Part shown: positions 1-8,595 of the stretch, piece after piece
Position numbering within the stretch: position 1 is the stretch's first letter
Layout: every line of letters starts with the position of its first letter
Assembly: GCF_000314895.2 (NCBI RefSeq)
Contig: NZ_CM001773.1
Span: forward strand, 2,924,544-2,988,208
DNA length: 63,665 bases
DNA from: Providencia sneebia DSM 19967
GTDB taxonomy: Bacteria; Pseudomonadota; Gammaproteobacteria; Enterobacterales; Enterobacteriaceae
Direction of reading: 5' to 3'
Translations under genes and position numbers: made by a program
The notes under the pieces: model-generated
The model's database searches: none
What the model was told of the DNA's origin: nothing
Seen by the model: only the letters and a program-made list of their open reading frames with translations

Positions 1-70
1 ATTCCCATAGCGGAACAATATCAATAACTTAAACTATGATACCCTTATTGATGAGGGAAACAAAATAGAA

Positions 71-115
71 AGGGACACCAGATGATGTTTTGGTCGACGG
101 ATATCTGGTGTCCCT
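71..115. repeat. Perfect 13-bp inverted repeat (hairpin)
   Basis: Arms at 71-83 and 103-115 are exact reverse complements (arm AGGGACACCAGAT) separated by 19 bases. No T-run follows on either strand, so this is not a classic intrinsic terminator. It could be an operator, a recombination site or a structured RNA end. Nothing adjacent identifies it. Confidence 0.5.
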
Positions 116-582
116 AATCACACAACCCTCCAAAATGAAGAATGTGCTTACATCGAAAGCCCCGAACGTATCGCAAACCAGATTTCTCTGTTCTGCGTAG
201 AGGTTATGAGGGGCACTGTTATTTGAGAGTCTGGCATCTCAGCATAAAGACAGAATAATGTTTGGCGACAGAGCCTTTATACAGATAAACCAGAATTGCC
301 TTGATTGCTCATATATAACAATGAGAACCCTACTCGCTTTAATGCCGCTATGTGAAAGATAGAAGCTGGCAAATAGAGTTTTCATTGTCCGAATGAGATT
401 AATCAAATGGCAACCATTAAATATAGACTATTTTCTTTTTTAAATTAATGAGTTATATTCATTGAAACATTGCTCGACTCATTTTATCTATTCTCTAAGT
501 CTCATTAATTTATCCCTTATTTAGCCACTCATCCCTAAGTAGTGGCATTTTTTTTGCCCAGAATCCCAAAAAGAAAATAAAA
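116..582. other. No recognisable gene
   Basis: AT-rich stretch with no open frame of convincing length or recognisable product on either strand. It lies beyond the terminators of the leftward prophage genes and is probably prophage debris or intergenic DNA. Confidence 0.4.
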
Positions 583-616
583 AAAGCCTGTTAACAGCAC
601 AGCACTATTAACAGGC
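576..616 (-). terminator. Rho-independent terminator (leftward)
   Basis: Stem GCCTGTTAA (586-594) pairs with TTAACAGGC (608-616). On the minus strand the stem is followed by a long T-rich run, the complement of the A-run at 570-585. It would end leftward transcription coming from the YagU/Q side. Confidence 0.7.
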
Positions 617-692
617 AAAATAAGGTACGGCTTTAATTTCATATTACCCTATAAATATAGATTATAAGATAATTTATGTAAATACTGATAAT

Positions 693-712
693 AAAAACCC
701 CGCAATGCGAGG
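693..712 (-). terminator. Rho-independent terminator (leftward) after the YagU-like gene
   Basis: On the minus strand the sequence reads CCTCGC-ATT-GCGGGG followed by TTTTT, a compact classic terminator. It sits about 110 bases downstream of the YagU-like gene. A near-identical stem occurs at 62107-62121, also facing left. Confidence 0.7.
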
Positions 713-820
713 TCTTGAATTGGTTTAATGCGACTAGGTATAGAATGTCCATTATTTGGAGATAATAAGCCAATTCCGGACAAAATGCAATAGTCTACAC
801 TGTCGCGTGTAAGCATTGTT

Positions 821-1372
821 TTATCGATCAGCCCAGCTACCCCGTATAGGGCGAGCAAAAGATGCCAAGACTGCAATTAAACAAATTTCTATAGATACAG
901 CCCAATAAATATGCCCTAAAATTTCACTAACAAGTTCATAACCATTTAAATTCCAGAGCCAACCAACTTTACCCTCGTTATATGATGGATAACGAAAACC
1001 AAGTAATGGGATCATAATTCCGTGTGCAAATATTGTGATTAAAACACCATATAGTGCACCATAGAACATTCGAATCTTAGGTAAATAAGCTGATAAGAAA
1101 ACATATACAAAAGCGAACACAAAGCTGAATAACCAATGATATAAAGTTACAGCACCACCGACCAATGATCCCTGATAAAAATAATCAAGAGAGTGAGAAT
1201 TAATACCCAGCCACCCAAACCACGCATCAATATTGGCTGCAGGAGGTGATACCTCTCCTGCAACTCTCGGGGGCATATTTACCTCAGAACCCCATTTAAC
1301 CAATGAGCTAATGAAACCACCAATAATGGTTCCCCAGATGACTATCTTTATATTTACTTTGTTACTCCACAT
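821..1372 (-). CDS. YagU-family inner membrane protein
   Basis: The 183-residue product resembles E. coli YagU (DUF1440), an inner-membrane protein of poorly defined role linked to acid resistance. Visible family features are an N-terminal membrane helix followed by a 'VKWGSEVNMPPR' type segment, a central hydrophobic stretch, 'FPK/LPKI' before another helix, and 'SEILGHIYWAVSIEI' near the C-terminus. About four membrane segments are likely. I chose the ATG at 1372 because GAGG stands eight bases upstream; an in-frame GTG at 1378 is less likely. It lies downstream of a phage antiterminator, so it may be a lysogenic-conversion (moron) gene. Family call is fairly sure, function is not. Confidence 0.75.
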   Translation of the reverse strand: MWSNKVNIKIVIWGTIIGGFISSLVKWGSEVNMPPRVAGEVSPPAANIDAWFGWLGINSHSLDYFYQGSLVGGAVTLYHWLFSFVFAFVYVFLSAYLPKIRMFYGALYGVLITIFAHGIMIPLLGFRYPSYNEGKVGWLWNLNGYELVSEILGHIYWAVSIEICLIAVLASFARPIRGSWADR

Positions 1373-1471
1373 AAACACTACCTCATGTAAATTTTTAACA
1401 TTTTCTTTTTACACGAAATAACATTAAATTTACAGTTTTAAAAGTAATTTAAGCTTAATTAGCTATTGAGA

Positions 1472-2251
1472 TTATTTAATTTTTTGACTAAACGCTTCTT
1501 CTGCTAAGCTTTCTTCAATAAAACACTTGCTTGTTAATTTTTCATAGAACGGCTTCCAATTTCTACGCCATGTTCTTTCGTTAAGGTCAGGTACTAGATG
1601 CCTTATTGCATTATATGCCACAGACGACGGCATACGATTGAAGCCTTTACCTGCACAGCGAGGGCAATCTTTATAAACTGGCGCCCCTTGCAATTCGGTC
1701 TGCGCTTCATCTAATACTTTACCCCGCCCTTTACAGCGGCAACGGTGGGCTATTTTCCCTTTACCATTGCAAGAAATACATAATTCACCCACCTTTTCGT
1801 TTTTCGTCCATGGCTCAATAATTACAGTTCCGTCTAGTCTCCTTATACCAGGATGTTTAATGACATCCTTACGCTTATAAATAAGGCCTTTACCGCTACA
1901 TGCTGAACAGGGAAAAACCGACCCCGCTGAACGGGCATAATCTTCAAACGCCATCTTGGCCAGAACAATTAAGCAGTAGCCCAGTTTCTTGCCAGCAGCC
2001 TTGCGAACTAATTTAGGGGCTACTTTTAGCGCATATTGAGTCAAAGCTTCCACAGTAGAAAATTTATCCTCTTCGCTGATGTCATTTTTAGCCAGAAAAG
2101 CAGTCATACCGAACTTAGCCTGTGCTTCAGTCATTCCCATAGCTGCCATGGTATCCGTTCCGGTTATTCGGTCAGGGGAAGTACAACCCGCTACATTACC
2201 GAATGTAGGTGACTTAGGGTGAAAGTTTTTCAGTGCATTTTCGAGTTTCAT
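1472..2251 (-). CDS. Phage late-gene antiterminator, Q-type
   Basis: The 259-residue protein resembles the Q antiterminators of lambdoid phages (the phage 82 type). These bind near the late promoter and let RNA polymerase read through terminators into lysis and head genes. The centre holds DnaJ-like zinc-binding repeats: CSACSGKG, CISCNGKG, CRCKGRGK and CPRCAGKG (residues about 115-205). A basic C-terminal region follows (RTWRRNWKPFY). No lysis or structural genes follow on the left within the window, so it is probably a relic, although the reading frame is intact. The gene reads in the same direction as the DnaB-like gene. Confidence 0.8.
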   Translation of the reverse strand: MKLENALKNFHPKSPTFGNVAGCTSPDRITGTDTMAAMGMTEAQAKFGMTAFLAKNDISEEDKFSTVEALTQYALKVAPKLVRKAAGKKLGYCLIVLAKMAFEDYARSAGSVFPCSACSGKGLIYKRKDVIKHPGIRRLDGTVIIEPWTKNEKVGELCISCNGKGKIAHRCRCKGRGKVLDEAQTELQGAPVYKDCPRCAGKGFNRMPSSVAYNAIRHLVPDLNERTWRRNWKPFYEKLTSKCFIEESLAEEAFSQKIK

Positions 2252-2295
2252 TAAGCCACCTTTGATTTAGTTAAAATTTATAAATATTGTTTCAA

Positions 2296-2565
2296 TTACA
2301 TTAACTGTGTTTTGGATATACTTCCGTCTTCATCCATTGGATAAAAACCAACTAACTCATAGGACCATCCATTATCAATTACGTCTTCCTCATACTTGAA
2401 TGAGAAGATAAATTCATAGTCACCTTCCTTTTCAATTTCAGGTATTGTTTGGATTGCCTCTTCAAGCTCAACGAACTCGTCAAGAACTATGTTTCCGCAG
2501 ACATAACAAACGAACGGCTTTTCAAACTCTTTTTGGTAGTGAACTTTTACAGTTATCTCTCTCAT
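2296..2565 (-). CDS. Small hypothetical phage protein
   Basis: About 89 residues, acidic, with a possible CxxC pair (CYVCGN, near residue 25). It lies between the antiterminator and the helicase, in the same direction. I recognise no family. A start at 2577 is possible, but the ATG at 2565 has GGAG seven bases upstream and is preferred. Its position suggests a small early-phage accessory protein. Confidence 0.5.
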   Translation of the reverse strand: MREITVKVHYQKEFEKPFVCYVCGNIVLDEFVELEEAIQTIPEIEKEGDYEFIFSFKYEEDVIDNGWSYELVGFYPMDEDGSISKTQLM

Positions 2566-2588
2566 ATAATTCTCCATTTAGTACCTAA

Positions 2589-3587
2589 CTAAACATCAGC
2601 TCCCCCTTGATAGCGTCTTTGCTGCGGCCTTGAACTTTGTGTGCATGCGCTGGCGGCTTGTGCCTGATCCACATCTAAGAAGTGACCATTTTTAAATTCT
2701 TGGTAAACAGTGCCTGTTTTGCCAAACCTGTTTTTAGTGACAATAATTTCTGCGTATTTTGCTGCTGGTGAGTTTTCGTTATAAGCCGCATCACGGTAAA
2801 GCATGATGATAGAATCTGCGTCCTGCTCAATGCTTCCTGAGTCGCGCAAGTCACCATTAACGGGGCGTTTGTTTGGTCGCTTCTCAACATCGCGTGAAAG
2901 CTGACTGAGTGAGATAACCGGTGTTAACAGCTCTTTAGCCATTTCTTTGAGGCTTGAAGATATGTAGCCAATCGCCAGATCGTTGCGCTCAGCTTTCGGT
3001 TTTTCTATTAATCCCAAATAATCGACTAAGATTAGTGCCAGTGAAGGATGTTCTTGTTTGTGTCTTTTTGATATCGCCCTAATTTGGTCTACGTCCAGCT
3101 TGCTTGCATCAACCACCCAAACATCGAGATTTTGGACAACACCAATACCACGAGAAACTCCAGCCCAGCCCTCATCATCCATTTTTGCAGGGTTTCTCAA
3201 TGCTGAAACAGATAAACCAGACGCCCCTGCTATTTGACGTTCAATGATCTGGCGAGAACTCATTTCCATGGAGAAAATTAGGACGCCTTTTTTGTGTCCC
3301 GTTTGTTTATCGACTTGTGAGGCGACACCTTCAGTGATCCGCAGTGCTAGCTCGGTCTTACCCATTGCTGGTCTAGCGGCAACAATCACTAAATCGACGG
3401 GATTAATCCCACCTGTGATTTCATCAAGTTCACGGATACCTGTTTTTAACGTATCGGATTCGTCGCCATTTCTGAGTCGCTGATCTAACACTTCAGCAAA
3501 GTCGCTCACCAGCTCTTCAGTGTGAATAGGTTTAATTTCAGCGTTATTGACTCGTAATTCACTGGCTTTTTTAACGAACTCGTCCAT
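2589..3587 (-). CDS. Phage replicative DnaB-like helicase, N-terminally shortened
   Basis: The 332-residue product is the RecA-like motor half of a DnaB-family replicative helicase. It has Walker A '[11 protein letters not shown]' (about residues 70-80), Walker B '[12 protein letters not shown]', a SLSQLSR segment and '[18 protein letters not shown]' near the C-terminus. Normal DnaB is about 450-470 residues; here the N-terminal domain is essentially absent and the frame begins in the linker region. The frame stays open upstream to about 3690 (residues such as '[13 protein letters not shown]') without a good ribosome binding site, so the true start is uncertain and the 5' end may have been lost at a recombination joint near 3690. 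Helicase loading and activity are therefore doubtful. Confidence 0.75.
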   Translation of the reverse strand: MDEFVKKASELRVNNAEIKPIHTEELVSDFAEVLDQRLRNGDESDTLKTGIRELDEITGGINPVDLVIVAARPAMGKTELALRITEGVASQVDKQTGHKKGVLIFSMEMSSRQIIERQIAGASGLSVSALRNPAKMDDEGWAGVSRGIGVVQNLDVWVVDASKLDVDQIRAISKRHKQEHPSLALILVDYLGLIEKPKAERNDLAIGYISSSLKEMAKELLTPVISLSQLSRDVEKRPNKRPVNGDLRDSGSIEQDADSIIMLYRDAAYNENSPAAKYAEIIVTKNRFGKTGTVYQEFKNGHFLDVDQAQAASACTQSSRPQQRRYQGGADV

Positions 3588-3703
3588 AGCTTCGGATGCC
3601 GCATTAATCGTGCCTGACTCAATAACGTGACGGTATATCCGAGCACTGGAGTCCGAAGGTGGCTTTCCAGCAATGCCAACTATGCACTAAGGACGGTGGA
3701 AAA

Positions 3704-3931
3704 ATGAAAATTGAATATATCGCTAGCGAAACAGGTAATACAGCCAAAGTAGTGATCCTATCTTTCATTACCGAACGTAGAAAGCTAAATCACTTAATTG
3801 ATACCGCCCTACTTCGTGCGCCAGTTCATGATTTATCGACGGGGTTCTTTTTTCGAGTCACTACGATTTATGGCAAAGCAAACCACGTTTTACGGGCTTA
3901 CAAAATCATCAGCAAGGAGGCGAACAAGTGA
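3704..3931 (+). CDS. Small hypothetical phage protein
   Basis: 75 residues, basic, no recognised domain. The ATG at 3704 follows AAGGA at a usable distance, so the longer frame starting at 3659 is not preferred. The next gene begins inside its last codons (GTG at 3928), suggesting translational coupling in a rightward early-gene operon of the prophage. Confidence 0.45.
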   Translation: MKIEYIASETGNTAKVVILSFITERRKLNHLIDTALLRAPVHDLSTGFFFRVTTIYGKANHVLRAYKIISKEANK

Positions 3932-4182
3932 TTGAGCAAGATAACACTGAATTCGAAATTAACGAGTATGACTCACCGGTGGTAAAAGCTGCACATCATA
4001 TTGACGATGGAAGAGATTATACCGCACAGATTATTCATGGCATTAGACAACGATTTTATATACGTGCAGGTATCTGTCCGCCGATGCCACCAGCCCCGCA
4101 GGTTAGTGAGCCAAAGGTAGTAACAAAAACGAATAAGAAAAAACGTAAATCAAAGGGAGCTAGCAATGCTGAAGTTTACTAA
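3928..4182 (+). CDS. Small hypothetical phage protein
   Basis: 84 residues starting at GTG and overlapping the previous stop by four bases (GTGA). It has an acidic N-terminal half and a proline-rich then lysine-rich tail (PPMPPAPQ, KTNKKKRKSKG). Not recognised. It overlaps the following gene by 17 bases, typical of compact phage operons. Confidence 0.45.
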   Translation: MIEQDNTEFEINEYDSPVVKAAHHIDDGRDYTAQIIHGIRQRFYIRAGICPPMPPAPQVSEPKVVTKTNKKKRKSKGASNAEVY

Positions 4183-4564
4183 AGAAAACCGGTTAGATCT
4201 TGATGCCTTAGTGACACTTGAAGATTATCTTCGCGCCCTCGCCTACTGCAATGCGTCAATTATCCGTATCGATGCGGAACTTGATATTAAAGCAGATAAA
4301 TATCCAGATTGGGCAATTAAAGCAAGAACTGCACGTAAGCACTTAAATTGGCAACGCCGATGTGTATGTGATCAGTTAGGTGTTTTAAAACAGCAACGAA
4401 AAGAGGTTGCTTATTCAGAGCGCGTTATCAGAAATGAAATTTTGATTGATGAGTTTAAAAAACTATTACCACACAGTGAATTTATGGAGCTCGTATTAGC
4501 CGCTGAAGAAAAAGCCCGAGTACGGTTAGCTGCAAGTCTGGAGACAATCAATGAGAGCTTTTAA
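4166..4564 (+). CDS. Hypothetical phage protein, helical
   Basis: 132 residues, rich in charged helical segments (AEEKARVRLAASLE at the C-terminus), no recognised motif. The start overlaps the preceding gene and has GGGAG upstream. It also overlaps the next small membrane gene by 14 bases. It belongs to the same rightward operon. Confidence 0.5.
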   Translation: MLKFTKENRLDLDALVTLEDYLRALAYCNASIIRIDAELDIKADKYPDWAIKARTARKHLNWQRRCVCDQLGVLKQQRKEVAYSERVIRNEILIDEFKKLLPHSEFMELVLAAEEKARVRLAASLETINESF

Positions 4565-4712
4565 GCGATTTATTATCTATATGATTGCATTTATAGCTAC
4601 TGCCGTTATCGGTATGGAGTCAGGCGTAGAGGCTGGCATGCCCAAGGCTGCAATATTCGGCTTAGGCTTATGGGCGGGTTTTATCGGAAGTATTCTGATT
4701 GAGGATCTTTGA
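4551..4712 (+). CDS. Small membrane protein of the prophage
   Basis: 53 residues. A basic N-terminus (MRAFKRF) precedes a hydrophobic helix (about 8-22), then a short loop and a second glycine-rich hydrophobic stretch (about 34-50), so two membrane passes are likely. It starts inside the end of the preceding gene and stops one base before the ATG of the next. No function is recognised. Confidence 0.5.
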   Translation: MRAFKRFIIYMIAFIATAVIGMESGVEAGMPKAAIFGLGLWAGFIGSILIEDL

Positions 4713-4713
4713 C

Positions 4714-5031
4714 ATGACAACGCTAGATTCAAATCTGGTTAATATCATTAAAAATGCAGGTGGTGATCCGGGTGATGTAACTGATGCTGTTTGGGGTGCA
4801 GGTTATCGGAGGATGAATTTTACCACTGAGGAAATCATTCAAATGGCCACCAGCCAGATAGCCGACTGTATTTATTTTGGTGTGCCTTACAAGGTATGGC
4901 CTAAGACGCTTGAGCAACTCAGCAAGGGAACCTTATGTAACATCATCGATGACGGTTTAGCTGTTGGTACCCCTGCGGAGATAGCTGCAATAATATTGAA
5001 GAACGGGTATATAAAAGGAGGTGATAAGTGA
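4714..5031 (+). CDS. Hypothetical phage protein
   Basis: 105 residues, no recognised domain. The start directly follows the stop of the small membrane gene (TGACATG), indicating coupled translation. The C-terminus overlaps the next gene's GTG start. Confidence 0.45.
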   Translation: MTTLDSNLVNIIKNAGGDPGDVTDAVWGAGYRRMNFTTEEIIQMATSQIADCIYFGVPYKVWPKTLEQLSKGTLCNIIDDGLAVGTPAEIAAIILKNGYIKGGDK

Positions 5032-5237
5032 CTCTTGATAATGCATATATGGCAACAAAAGATGTTTGTGAGCACCTTTGCATTTCATCCAGAACATTAA
5101 GCCGCCTAAGAAACAGAACCACTTTACCATTTCCAGATCCGGATTATAGTCTTAAGGGTTCTAAAAATCGCTGGTTCAGGTATAAGGTCTTGGAATGGCA
5201 AGAACAGGATGCTGAACTGAACCAGTCTAACCGCTAA
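5028..5237 (+). CDS. Small AlpA/excisionase-like DNA-binding protein
   Basis: 69 residues with a winged-helix/MerR-like pattern found in AlpA and excisionase proteins. It has 'ATKDVCEHLCISSRTLSRLR' (helix-turn-helix, residues about 9-28), then a 'FPDPDY...NRWFRYKVLEWQEQ' wing. It starts at GTG with the AGGAGG-type site upstream at 5018-5024 and overlaps the previous stop. It lies immediately upstream of, and convergent with, the integrase, so a role as recombination directionality factor or regulator is plausible but inferred. Confidence 0.6.
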   Translation: MTLDNAYMATKDVCEHLCISSRTLSRLRNRTTLPFPDPDYSLKGSKNRWFRYKVLEWQEQDAELNQSNR

Positions 5238-5242
5238 TAAAT

Positions 5243-5264
5243 CCGCCCTTTATTGGGCGGTTTT
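5243..5264 (+). terminator. Rho-independent terminator ending the rightward early operon
   Basis: CCGCCC (5243-5248), loop TTTATT, GGGCGG (5255-5260), then TTTT. It sits directly after the excisionase-like gene and overlaps the last codons of the convergent integrase. Confidence 0.85.
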
Positions 5265-6447
5265 CGTTATTAGTATTAACTTATCCCACCAAGATTGATA
5301 TGCCTCTCGCATTTCATCAATATAATTATACTTGTCGTAAACTCCCCATACTCCCGGTAATTTGTGTCCTAGCATAATTTCAGCAACATGCGGTTGTGTT
5401 AGTTCAGAGAAATTAGTCCGAGCAGTTCTACGAAGATCATGTATAGAAAAATGAGGTAACGTTTTCTTCTTATGTTTCTTGATAAAAATAATCAAATTAA
5501 CGGGAAGTTTTAAATGTGCTGATGGTAGTTGAGGTGACTTGCTATTGGAAAATAGATAATCACCAGCAGCGAGATCCACCAACTTTTTAATTATAGGAAT
5601 AACATCACCAATTAATGGACGCACTAATGGTTTTTTGTTTTCCGCCAGTTTTGTGATTTTCAGGAGGAACAGTCCATAGCTTTTCCACTAAATCAAAATC
5701 AGAAATTTTAGCCAATCTTAGCTCTGAAACCCTGCACCCAAAGAATAGACAGAGCTTTAGTAGCATTTCGTTGACAAAAGAAACTCTCGATTCTTCACAC
5801 GCCCACCAAAAAAGTGCTATTTCTTCTGAAGATAAGGTTCTATCACCAACGCCTTTTTGAATACCAAAATCCTTACCTGTCAAATCAGTTAATGGATTTG
5901 ATAGTGCCACTCTCCTTTTTACTGCCCATGAATAACATTGCCTAGCATTACTAATTACACGTTTTGTTATCTCTGAGTATTTTTTGGATAGCTGATCTAA
6001 TAAATCTAGCCACATGTGAACAGTTAAATCATTTATTGGATATTTACCTACTTGAGGAAATACGTGTAATTCAAACGTTCTCATAATTTGATGGGCACTG
6101 ACTCTTTGCTTGCACATTACATCAAACCAATCTCGAAATACTTCTTCGAAGGAGCCTATATTATTTTTTTCACTCGCAATAATGACTTTCTGGTATTTTG
6201 GATTTTGACCTTTACTTAAAACTGAGGACCATTTCAATAATTCGTCGCGAGCTTCTTTTAACGACATTTGGGGATATTTGCCAATTGTCATTTTGTCTTG
6301 CTTACCATTAAATCGATAACGATAAAAAAAAGTAATCGCCCCCTGCAGGGATATCCTAACCCACAAACCATCACGATCAGCTTTCTCCTCAACCTTATCT
6401 CTCTTTTTCCCGAGATTAGATTTTAAATACGCATTCGTTATCGCCAT
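5250..6447 (-). pseudogene. P4-type tyrosine integrase, frameshifted
   Basis: Two overlapping frames together make a normal-length (about 400-residue) prophage integrase. The 280-residue N-terminal part has the DUF4102 arm-binding domain (GLWVRISLQGAITFFYRYR, GKYPQMSLKEARDEL) and the first catalytic Arg (FGCRVSELRLAKI). The C-terminal part has the HxxR box (FSIHDLRRTARTN), the second His (MLGHKL) and the Tyr (GVYDKYNY). The break is at about 5628-5634, in a run of six A on the coding strand; removing one A restores 'GGKQK-PLVRPLIG'. So one extra A inactivates the gene unless the base is a sequencing error or is bypassed. It reads leftward, away from the host junction, as in P4-like elements. 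Confidence 0.85.
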
Positions 6448-6483
6448 GATGATCCTGCTCCATTATTATTCATCCACGCCCTC

Positions 6484-6905
6484 ATTACTGTGTCCATATT
6501 TGTGTCAATCACTTTATTTTTCAGTATGTTAGGAATGTGTAATTTCAGCATTTTTTCTATTTTCTTTCGAGATTACACTTAAAATATGAACTTGTTATAG
6601 TAATAATTTTTACTCCATTATTGCTTCATCATATCTCACCTATAGGCATGTGCATTTTTCATGCGAAAGTTTATTTTTCAATAAGATAAAGAGGGTTATG
6701 CTTTTACAGTAATTTATAATAGCGCAAATGGATATATGGACACAATGATGGACACAAAAATAGTGGCTTGAGGTGACTTTGGTTGTCTTAGCTTGTCGAT
6801 GTTAATTTTACTTTTTCGTTATAATTCAATTTATTATAGCGTTAACTTGTCTTAGGTTGTCATGGCTTGACTGCGGTCGAATTGTCGATGTGAGCAATGA
6901 TAGAA
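6484..6905. repeat. Cluster of short repeats, probable attachment-site region of the prophage
   Basis: No gene lies between the integrase and rseC. Two inverted copies of a GTGTCCAT-type sequence stand at about 6490-6507 and 6730-6758. Several direct copies of a TTGTC(TTA/GAT/ATG) motif lie between 6781 and 6900, e.g. GTTGTCTTAGCTTGTCGATG followed by CTTGTCTTAGGTTGTCATGG. Such clusters next to an integrase start commonly serve as arm-type binding sites. The exact core crossover cannot be fixed because the other end is not visible. Confidence 0.45.
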
Positions 6906-7143
6906 AAGTTTCTTATGTTATTGATTTTCAAGGTAATATCTTCTTTTAAATTGCCTACAAAATCAGCCCTACATCAATATTTATCGTAGAACTAAAATGC
7001 TATGATTATCACAAGATTGCTAATTAGCAGCATTTTACATAGAAGATCTCTCTAACACAAAGATTCAATGTAAAACAACTGTAAACTATTCAAGTTGGTG
7101 CTAAATAAAGGTAACGTATTTGCCAAAATAAATTCAAACGGCC

Positions 7144-7177
7144 TCGAGTATTAAGCTTATCATCAAGCCGTTTTATT
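7144..7177. terminator. Stem-loop terminator after rseC
   Basis: AAACGGC at 7137-7143 pairs with GCCGTTT at 7167-7173 around a long loop, just beyond the rseC stop. With T-rich flanks it is a plausible terminator of the leftward rpoE-rseABC operon. Confidence 0.45.
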
Positions 7178-7179
7178 TA

Positions 7180-7641
7180 TTAATTCATTTGAATGGAAAG
7201 CTCTTCTGGTGGGAGTCCTATTTGCAGAATAACGGGCTGAAATGCTGTTTCGTCACGCCAATAAGACGCAATTTTGCGCGCTAAAAAGAAGCCAAAGAAA
7301 CCGCCTAATATGCCAGATAAGGCGACCCAAAACTGTTCTAATCCTGCCACTTGCGCTAATGCTGCAACCAAAAATAACCCAAACAACGGCGTCAAATAAA
7401 CTAACATAGCAGAGCGGATCAAACTTCCCTCAGGAATACCCACCTCAACTTTCTGCCCAATAGCTAAAGGCTGCTCTATTGCAACCTCTAATTGGTGTTC
7501 TGTATTTGGCCCTATTTTGCTCAAGGCGTAAGAACCACAAGCGGCACGAGCGCTACAGCTTCCACATCCAGAGGAAGAACCATAACGTAATATTGCTCTT
7601 CCTTGATGCCAATGAATGACTGTCGCCCATTCTTTAATCAT
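7180..7641 (-). CDS. rseC: RseC, sigma-E regulator / SoxR-reducing system membrane protein
   Basis: 153 residues, matching RseC in length and order within the rpoE-rseA-rseB-rseC operon. The N-terminal cytoplasmic region carries the cysteine cluster CGSCSARAACG (about residues 25-35). Two adjacent transmembrane helices follow (about 80-98 and 103-120). RseC is an inner-membrane protein linked to mild control of sigma-E and to keeping SoxR reduced together with the Rsx complex. In E. coli lepA follows; here the prophage remnant does. Confidence 0.93.
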   Translation of the reverse strand: MIKEWATVIHWHQGRAILRYGSSSGCGSCSARAACGSYALSKIGPNTEHQLEVAIEQPLAIGQKVEVGIPEGSLIRSAMLVYLTPLFGLFLVAALAQVAGLEQFWVALSGILGGFFGFFLARKIASYWRDETAFQPVILQIGLPPEELSIQMN

Positions 7642-7650
7642 TAGTTACTC

Positions 7651-8595
7651 CTAAAAACGAATACTAGCTGCAACTTGCTGCGCTGTAGGTAAAGGCAGCT
7701 CACCTATTATGGTAATCACATTTCGTCCCTGAGTCATTGTGTAAATTGTGCGGCGACCATTTTGTATGGGTTGATCTAATAATGAACCTTGTTCAGCTTT
7801 AGTTACATTAACAGAAAAAGTAAACATTCCATCACTAAATAAAGCACTTTCTACATCATCATTTTCACCAAGATTGCGCTCTGATCGTGAAACTTCTTCA
7901 AAACCAGGAGGCAATAAACCAACTCGCCATTTAAATGCAGGATTATCATTTTTAGGGGAAACTAAGAGTGGGGGTAAGTTAATTTTACTTAAACTAACTA
8001 AAGAATCTTTTACTGTTTTACTATCTAATACCGTTGAAATAACACGGAATTGTTCTAATAATTGATTGTTGTTATCAAGTAGATCAACCCTTAACGGTAA
8101 CTTATTTTCTTCATCAATCAATAATGTGTAATTAAACCGTGAATTATCCTTAGAAATAATTCGAATGACTAATGAAGGCTTATCACCAATATGTGTTCGA
8201 CCTGCATCAATAAAATTATAATACGGCTTAATTTTTTCATAATCCGCAAAAAGTACTGAAGGCAAATTATCAACAATATTTTGCCCATTCAAACTAAATG
8301 CATCAAAACCCGGCTCAAAGTAACTAATCACTTCCCCTTTTTGAACAATTTCACGACGTGATGAGTCCATTTGAATCATTTGTGAAACGGGCACACCGTT
8401 AATAATAGCATGTCGATATCGAACGGGAACGATACTTCTGGGGTTAAATGACATGAAAGACATTTCATAGGAAAGATTTTGGGCAGCAGATCCCATTTCT
8501 TGAAAGAGAGCTTCGGCATCAGATTCAGATGCCAAAGCTTGATTAGAAAAAATCAGGCTGCCCGTCAGGCAGATGACGGAAAACCATTTATTCAT
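7651..8595 (-). CDS. rseB: RseB, periplasmic regulator of the sigma-E anti-sigma factor
   Basis: 314 residues with a clear signal peptide (MNKWFSVICLTGSLIFSNQALA). Two periplasmic domains follow: an N-terminal lipoprotein-localisation-like beta domain and a C-terminal small domain. RseB binds the periplasmic part of RseA, protects it from DegS cleavage, and lets go on sensing lipopolysaccharide intermediates. Its start overlaps the rseA stop by one base, so the two are translationally coupled. Length fits the family (about 318). Confidence 0.95.
   Translation of the reverse strand: MNKWFSVICLTGSLIFSNQALASESDAEALFQEMGSAAQNLSYEMSFMSFNPRSIVPVRYRHAIINGVPVSQMIQMDSSRREIVQKGEVISYFEPGFDAFSLNGQNIVDNLPSVLFADYEKIKPYYNFIDAGRTHIGDKPSLVIRIISKDNSRFNYTLLIDEENKLPLRVDLLDNNNQLLEQFRVISTVLDSKTVKDSLVSLSKINLPPLLVSPKNDNPAFKWRVGLLPPGFEEVSRSERNLGENDDVESALFSDGMFTFSVNVTKAEQGSLLDQPIQNGRRTIYTMTQGRNVITIIGELPLPTAQQVAASIRF

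Noticed and set aside
649..876. 75-codon minus-strand frame at the left end
   Set aside because: It runs through the terminator at 693-712 (read as ALRGFYY) and overlaps the YagU-like gene out of frame; no ribosome site.
5600..5660. Programmed -1 ribosomal frameshift in the left integrase
   Set aside because: The zero-frame codons are CAA AAA ACC and the needed shift is +1, so the classic A-AAA-AAC slippery heptamer does not apply; a simple base insertion is more likely.
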